Source: an uncultured Coriobacteriaceae bacterium (GTDB taxonomy: Bacteria; Actinomycetota; Coriobacteriia; Coriobacteriales; UMGS124). Taken from it: DNA of 46,312 nucleotides. The translations under genes and the position numbers were made by a program. Below the pieces are notes generated by a model. The model was given only the letters and a program-made list of their open reading frames with translations, searched no databases and was not told the origin of the DNA. Below are positions 42,109-46,312 of this stretch, piece after piece. The stretch lies in the NCBI GenBank assembly GCA_900539345.1, contig UQBS01000017.1:1-46312 (forward strand), in the 5' to 3' direction. The first letter of the stretch is position 1. Each line of letters starts with the position of its first letter.

Positions 42109-43302
42109 GTGTCTGGCGCACAATCCCTGTCTGTTGCCCGCACGCGTGTGTGCGTTGCCCTGCTTGTTGTCCTGGGCTTCACCTTGGGATGTTCCGAATT
42201 CATCATCATCGGCATTACCCCGCAGATTGCCGCCGATTATGGCGTGGGCTTGTCTCAGGTTGGCATGCTCATCAGCGTCTTCGCCGTCACGTATGCGTTT
42301 GTAACGCCCACGTTGGCCCTCACCACCGGGCGCTTCAAGCGGTTTCATCTGCTCATTGCATACTGCATCGTCTTTTGCCTGGGCAACCTTCTGTCGCTCA
42401 TCGCCCCCAACTTTGAGGTCCTGCTTATCTCGCGTATCCTGATCGGCTCGGTGTCGGGGGCGCTTCTTGCTGTTGGCGTGACGTTCATCCCTGAGCTTTT
42501 GGGGCCCAGCAAGGTCTCCATGGCCATCTCGGTCATCTACGCGGCGTTCTCGGTTGCCATGGTCATTGCGACCTCGGCGGGCAAGATGATTGCCGACACT
42601 TGGAACTGGCACGTTGACATGGCAATCGTTTCGGTGCTGTGCGTCGTGGTGTGCGCGGTGATGATTGCCTTGATGCCCCGGGAAGGCGCCACCGACGTTC
42701 CCGCAACGTTCCGTGAGCAGGCTGTCCTGCTCAAGCAGCCGTGCGTGCTTGTGGGCATGGCCGTTTTCATGTTCGCTGTGGGCGCAATCTACGTCTTTTA
42801 CGGCTATGTGACGCCCTATTTCATCGATGTCCTTGGCATGGGCAATGTTGAGGCGAGCATGGCACTCATGGCCTATGGTGCCGTCACGTTCTTCTCGAAT
42901 CTGTTGTCGGGCTGGGTCGATTCCAAGTTTGGCGTCAAGGCGCTCATCCCGCTCTTTATCGTTGATGCGGCGGTGCTGCTGGGCCTGTATTTCGCGACTC
43001 CCAAGATGCCGGAAAGCCTCCTTCTGATCTTTGTCATCGGCTTGCTTATGTATGTGCAGTCGGTGCCGTGCATTTCCATGTTCATGCACACCGCGAACTC
43101 CAAGTGCCCCAAGGCGCTCACCCTTGCCAGCTCGCTGGAGCCCGTGTCGTTCAATGTCGGCATCGCCTTCGGCACTGCCGTGGGCGGCCTTGTGGTCGAG
43201 GGGCCCGGCATGCATTGCGCGGGTCTCGTGGGGTCAGGTCTTTCACTCATTGGCCTGGCGTTGGCGCTAGTGATGCTGCGACTCGTCAAGCGCAGTCGGT
43301 AG
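42109..43302 (+). CDS. MFS transporter, AraJ/sugar-efflux type
   Basis: A 397-residue protein with twelve predicted membrane helices. The N-terminal helix pair GFTLGCSEFIIIGITPQIAADYGV is the signature of the AraJ/YdhP efflux branch, and RILIGSVSGALLAVGVTFIPELLGP matches the family's motif region. GTG start at 42109 with GAGG upstream. A kinase gene starts 24 bp after the stop, so the two are probably co-transcribed. Cargo unknown. Confidence 0.9.
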   Translation: MSGAQSLSVARTRVCVALLVVLGFTLGCSEFIIIGITPQIAADYGVGLSQVGMLISVFAVTYAFVTPTLALTTGRFKRFHLLIAYCIVFCLGNLLSLIAPNFEVLLISRILIGSVSGALLAVGVTFIPELLGPSKVSMAISVIYAAFSVAMVIATSAGKMIADTWNWHVDMAIVSVLCVVVCAVMIALMPREGATDVPATFREQAVLLKQPCVLVGMAVFMFAVGAIYVFYGYVTPYFIDVLGMGNVEASMALMAYGAVTFFSNLLSGWVDSKFGVKALIPLFIVDAAVLLGLYFATPKMPESLLLIFVIGLLMYVQSVPCISMFMHTANSKCPKALTLASSLEPVSFNVGIAFGTAVGGLVVEGPGMHCAGLVGSGLSLIGLALALVMLRLVKRSR

Positions 43303-43325
43303 GCGTGCGCGCGAAAGGGAAAAAC

Positions 43326-44387
43326 ATGACAAGAGACTCTGGTTTGCAGTCAGGCGACATGCTTAAACCGGGGTCTCTTTCTATTGTTAGTGAATACGAT
43401 ATAGCAGCTAACGCTCTGCTTAAACGTTATGGTTTTAGTGATTGCACCATTGAGCAAATCTGTTATTCGGAGAATCATACATATCGCGTTAGCAGGCAAA
43501 ACGAAGAGCCGGTCGCAACGTTGCGCATTTGTCGCCCAGGATACCGCAGTCTTAAGGAGCTGCAGGTGGAAATCGATTGGCTGTCTACAATTAACCATGT
43601 AGTTAAGCTTAATGGTTTTGAGATTATCAAGCCTCTTCCCGCGCTTGACGGTTCGTGCGTGCAAGTTGTGGCGCTGCCCTCCGGAGCGGTTCTGCACGGC
43701 GTTGCCTTTGCGTATATGAGTGGCTTCGCTCCTGACGAGCGAGATGGGGCGGCGATGTGCGGCCTCTTTCGGCGCCTTGGCACTCTTGCCGCGACGCTGC
43801 ATGGTCACTCGCGCGATGTGCCGGATGCGTGTCGTCCCGTCTGGGACTGTGCGACCATGGTGGGGCCCGATGCGCCCTGGGGCGATTGGCACATGCTTTC
43901 TTGCTTTGCCTCTCACGAGAGGTCCCTTCTTGAACGGGCAGAATCACGGGCTTGTGCGTCCATGGCTGCGTATGGCCGGCCTCAGGGGCGCTTTGGCCTC
44001 ATTCACGCCGACATGCGCCTGGCGAATCTCCTCTTGGAGGGGGATACCCTCAAGCTTCTTGACTTTGACGACTGCGCCTTCAGCTGGCATCTCTTTGACC
44101 TCGCCGCATCCCTCAGCTTCATCGAGGCGCGTCCAGATGTGGCGGACCTTGTCGCTTGTTGGGTTGAGGGATACGGCGCGGCTCCTGACTCGCAGCCTCT
44201 CGCTCCGGCCGACTTCGCTGTTATTCCCTCGCTCATTATGTTGCGCCGCCTTCAGCTCACCGCATGGCTTGCCACCAGGCATGATTCCGACCCGGTCGAG
44301 GGTTTCTCGCATGAATGGGCGAAAGACACCGTCGCCGTTGCTCGGCGATACCTGGAAGGGCGCCTTTGCCTGGTGACAGGGGCCTGA
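43326..44387 (+). CDS. APH/choline-kinase-fold phosphotransferase
   Basis: A 353-residue small-molecule kinase. The N-lobe (about 25-110) has ENHTYRVSRQNEEPVATLRI. The catalytic loop GLIHADMRLANLLLEG and the metal motif LLDFDDC are intact. Similar to homoserine kinase II or aminoglycoside phosphotransferase-type proteins; substrate unknown. GAAAGGG precedes the ATG. Bases ~43370-43640 are clearly more AT-rich than the remainder, as if the 5' part has another origin. It follows an efflux-type MFS gene by 24 bp. Confidence 0.85.
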   Translation: MTRDSGLQSGDMLKPGSLSIVSEYDIAANALLKRYGFSDCTIEQICYSENHTYRVSRQNEEPVATLRICRPGYRSLKELQVEIDWLSTINHVVKLNGFEIIKPLPALDGSCVQVVALPSGAVLHGVAFAYMSGFAPDERDGAAMCGLFRRLGTLAATLHGHSRDVPDACRPVWDCATMVGPDAPWGDWHMLSCFASHERSLLERAESRACASMAAYGRPQGRFGLIHADMRLANLLLEGDTLKLLDFDDCAFSWHLFDLAASLSFIEARPDVADLVACWVEGYGAAPDSQPLAPADFAVIPSLIMLRRLQLTAWLATRHDSDPVEGFSHEWAKDTVAVARRYLEGRLCLVTGA

Positions 44388-44549
44388 TCTGCGGCAGCAT
44401 GCGTGTGTGTTTCGCGACTGGGATGCCGTTCGGCCGAAGACGGGCGGTGCACATGCTTGTCCAGAAACGCCATACGCTACTCTATCGGGGCTTCAGTTTT
44501 TATTCGGCCCAGTCGCCGTATGGCGGCCGAGATGGTAAGGAGCCACGCA

Positions 44550-45389
44550 ATGCTCGACGCCAAAGACCTTGTCATACCGGACCCCAATTGCCTGTCTGCC
44601 ACCGCCATGGAGCAGAAGGCGGAGACTGTGGGTGTGGGCAAGGCCACGAATGATCCGGGCCGCGTTTTCATGCTTGCCATTATGGCTGGTATGCAGATCG
44701 GCATGGGCGCACTGCTCATGACGATTGTCAAAAGTGACGTCGCCCTTTCTTTCGGTTTGTCGCAGCTGCTCGGCGGCATTGCTTTCTCCCTGGGCCTCAT
44801 TTGCGTGGTTGTGGCCGGGGCGGAGCTTTTCACCGGCAACAGCCTTATGGTGATGGGCGCGCTTTCCAAGCGTCTTACCTGGGGTGCCCTGGCCAAGAAC
44901 TGGGTCATCGTGTGGCTCGGCAACCTTGCGGGCTCTCTCGTCCTGGTTGGCATCATTTTTGCGTGCGGTACCTGGGCCATGAATTCGGGCGCCGTGGGCG
45001 ACACCATGGTTTCCGTGGCCGCCTCTAAGGCGGGGCTTCCTTGGCTCACGGCCTTTTTCCGTGCCATCATGTGCAACATACTCGTGTGTCTGGGCGTGTG
45101 GATGGGCTTTGCAGGTAAGAGCGTCATCGATAAGATCTTTACCTGCATCTTCCCGGTCATGGCATTCGTGGCTTGCGGTTTTGAGCACTGCATTGCCAAC
45201 ATGTTCTTCCTGCCGATAGGCACGCTGGCCTATGCCAACGGATACGGCTCCTCGGTTGCCGGTGCGGCCGAAGCGCTTAGCGCCTCTGGCATTCTTTCAA
45301 ACATATCTGCCGCGACTCTCGGCAACATCATCGGCGGAGCCGTCTTTGTGGGCGTCCTGTACTGGGTGGCCTACCACAAGAAGGCCTAA
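44550..45389 (+). CDS. Formate/nitrite transporter (FNT) family protein
   Basis: A 279-residue pentamer-type channel with six membrane helices. Diagnostic sequence includes GAELFTGNSLMVMGALSKR, NWVIVWLGNLAGS, CNILVCLGVWM and CGFEHCIANMFFLPIG. The start at 44550 is set by TAAGGAG; a longer frame upstream has no similarity. It probably moves formate, nitrite or hydrosulfide across the membrane. Confidence 0.93.
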   Translation: MLDAKDLVIPDPNCLSATAMEQKAETVGVGKATNDPGRVFMLAIMAGMQIGMGALLMTIVKSDVALSFGLSQLLGGIAFSLGLICVVVAGAELFTGNSLMVMGALSKRLTWGALAKNWVIVWLGNLAGSLVLVGIIFACGTWAMNSGAVGDTMVSVAASKAGLPWLTAFFRAIMCNILVCLGVWMGFAGKSVIDKIFTCIFPVMAFVACGFEHCIANMFFLPIGTLAYANGYGSSVAGAAEALSASGILSNISAATLGNIIGGAVFVGVLYWVAYHKKA

Positions 45390-45403
45390 ACACCTTCTGT
45401 TGC

Positions 45404-45487
45404 ATGCGTCTTGCCGGGCACGAGGTGCGGATCGGCTATGGTGCAGGGTATCAAGGCTATATCAAGCAGATGGCCGGCCTTGAGTAA
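45404..45487 (+). pseudogene. Short open frame, possible C-terminal gene remnant
   Basis: A 27-codon frame ending MAGLE plus TAA with protein-like sequence (AGHEVRIGYGAGYQGYIKQ) but no ribosome-binding site. I do not recognise it. It may be a remnant or chance. Confidence 0.3.
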
Positions 45488-45526
45488 GGCATTCTCAAAG
45501 CCTCGAGATACGTCATCCATGTGAGC

Positions 45527-45567
45527 AAGAGGGGCGCCCGGGCCGCAAGGCACCGGGCGCCCCTCTT
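45527..45567. terminator. Strong hairpin terminator between convergent genes
   Basis: A perfect 15-bp stem, AAGAGGGGCGCCCGG with CCGGGCGCCCCTCTT. It separates the transporter and the minus-strand YgbA-type gene and may serve both. Confidence 0.85.
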
Positions 45568-45603
45568 CGTGTGTCTGGCAATGTGGAATCTCTCACGCCA
45601 AGG

Positions 45604-45951
45604 TTATTCGGGCCTGTTGGCCTTCTTCATGCGCTTCTTCTCCTGCATATCCATGATGACGTGCTTGATGGCGAGCACGGGGCAGTGGAAGATCATGCGG
45701 GGGCCGGAGTGGCGCATGGCGATGCGGATCTTTTCGCGCATGGCTGGCTTGTAGCAGGGGGTGGGGCAGTTGGAGCAGAACGTCTTCTCGGCACCGCGGC
45801 GGCATGCGTCCACGCGGTGGTCGGCATAGTCGGCGAGCTCGGAGCACTCCGGACACAGGGAGCCCTTGGGCGTGCCGTGCGTGTCATTGCAATACAGGGT
45901 GATCATCAGGCGCACGACGCGCTTCTCATATGTCTTGCGATCTTCTTTCAC
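45604..45951 (-). CDS. YgbA_NO family protein (nitrous-oxide-stimulated promoter family)
   Basis: A 115-residue Cys-rich protein of the YgbA family, whose E. coli member is induced by nitric oxide. Visible: LCPECSELADYAD, FCSNCPTPCYKPAMREKIR, RHSGPRMIFHCP. Six or more conserved cysteines suggest metal binding. A GTG start at 45951 was chosen because GGGAG lies just upstream and the length matches E. coli YgbA; an upstream ATG at 46005 has no such signal. Confidence 0.85.
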   Translation of the reverse strand: MKEDRKTYEKRVVRLMITLYCNDTHGTPKGSLCPECSELADYADHRVDACRRGAEKTFCSNCPTPCYKPAMREKIRIAMRHSGPRMIFHCPVLAIKHVIMDMQEKKRMKKANRPE

Positions 45952-46235
45952 GATGCTCCCATCTTGAGCGGCATGGCCCGTCTCAAACCACTGACATTGA
46001 GCCATTCTAGACGAAGCGGGGTCGAGCTTGTTGTTGTGATTTCAACGAGCGAGAACCAACGTAGTACCCTTTTGCCTGGTAAAAGGGCATTTCTCGGTAT
46101 GTTTACGTGATTGACGTACATAATCTTATATGATGGAAGTGTGGAGAAACCTCAGAAAACAAAATTGCCTCTTGCGCTCGCCTCAGAACTAGTGCATCAT
46201 AACTCCCTGCGCAACGGCAACCACGAGCCGAGCGC

Positions 46236-46265
46236 CTCACGAACTTCTTCAGTACTTCTCGTGAG
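46236..46265 (+). other. Hairpin directly before the 5S rRNA gene
   Basis: CTCACGA at 46236-46242 pairs perfectly with TCGTGAG at 46259-46265. It abuts the 5S start and could be a processing stem. The interval 46006-46235 holds no gene and no 23S rRNA 3' end. Confidence 0.4.
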
Positions 46266-46312
46266 CTGGCGATTCTTGCTGTGGGGGTACACCCGGTCCC
46301 ATACCGAACCCG
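46266..46312 (+). rRNA. rrf: 5S ribosomal RNA, 5' part, cut by the window end
   Basis: CACCCGGTCCCATACCGAAC near the right edge is the near-invariant 5S loop B/C region, and the preceding ~20 bases fit helix I/II. The exact 5' end is approximate. No 23S end is visible in the preceding 260 bases, so this may be a separate 5S copy. Confidence 0.8.

Noticed and set aside
39881..42121. A 746-codon open frame on the minus strand opposite pckA
   Set aside because: It is antisense to an intact, well-recognised enzyme and arises from high GC content. Similar long antisense frames lie opposite the flavoproteins at 1855, 17567 and 36538.
46102..46134. Promoter or FNR/DNR-like site (TTGACGTACATAAT) upstream of the YgbA gene
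   Set aside because: The second half-site is poor and -35/-10 spacing does not fit either strand well.
1..46312. tRNA genes, CRISPR arrays, prophage
   Set aside because: No T-loop signature in a suitable context, no regularly spaced repeats, and no phage or integrase genes were seen.

Overview
The window looks like a chromosomal piece of a human- or animal-associated Eggerthellaceae-type actinobacterium (Eggerthella/Gordonibacter/Slackia/Adlercreutzia relatives); genus is not determined. Reasons: high GC, many twin-arginine-exported FAD reductases, large membrane proteins ending in a LuxR helix-turn-helix, and a molybdenum enzyme that closely resembles the catechol dehydroxylases of this family. 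No transposase, integrase, phage gene, CRISPR array or tRNA was seen; the last ~47 bases are the start of a 5S rRNA gene.

Layout. 96-5109: membrane LuxR regulator, divergent FMN/FAD fumarate-reductase-like enzyme, and a convergent exported asparaginase. 5553-7697: YaiI-type protein, HAD phosphatase, Uma2 protein. 8021-13951: exported flavoprotein with a MerR regulator, then a second exported flavoprotein with a divergent LysR regulator. A duplicated ~380-bp block (end of the HAD gene, a palindromic element and a terminator) lies between them. 14098-20941: rsmJ, ung, membrane LuxR regulator divergent from a FAD/FMN flavoprotein, alpha/beta hydrolase. 21077-24982: membrane LuxR regulator divergent from a three-heme cytochrome c plus flavoprotein pair. 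25284-28818: nhaA, an MGMT-family protein, methionine aminopeptidase. 29032-36241: TorD-type chaperone, unknown protein, membrane LuxR regulator, and a divergent catechol-dehydroxylase-like molybdenum enzyme with its iron-sulfur partner. 36538-39953: another exported flavoprotein followed by a membrane LuxR regulator. 40172-46312: pckA, MFS exporter, small-molecule kinase, formate/nitrite transporter, YgbA-type protein, 5S rRNA.

How it works together. Seven exported reductases (six flavoproteins and one molybdenum enzyme) each have exactly one regulator gene next to them: five membrane LuxR, one MerR, one LysR. This reads as a bank of separately induced terminal reductases using different external organic electron acceptors. 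Only the first flavoprotein keeps the Arg-Asp motif expected of a fumarate reductase; the others probably use other substrates. The exported asparaginase, PEP carboxykinase and formate/nitrite transporter fit an amino-acid-using, anaerobically respiring lifestyle. Two LuxR/reductase intergenic regions carry pairs of palindromes spaced exactly 34 bp apart, which are good candidate operators for this poorly understood regulator class.
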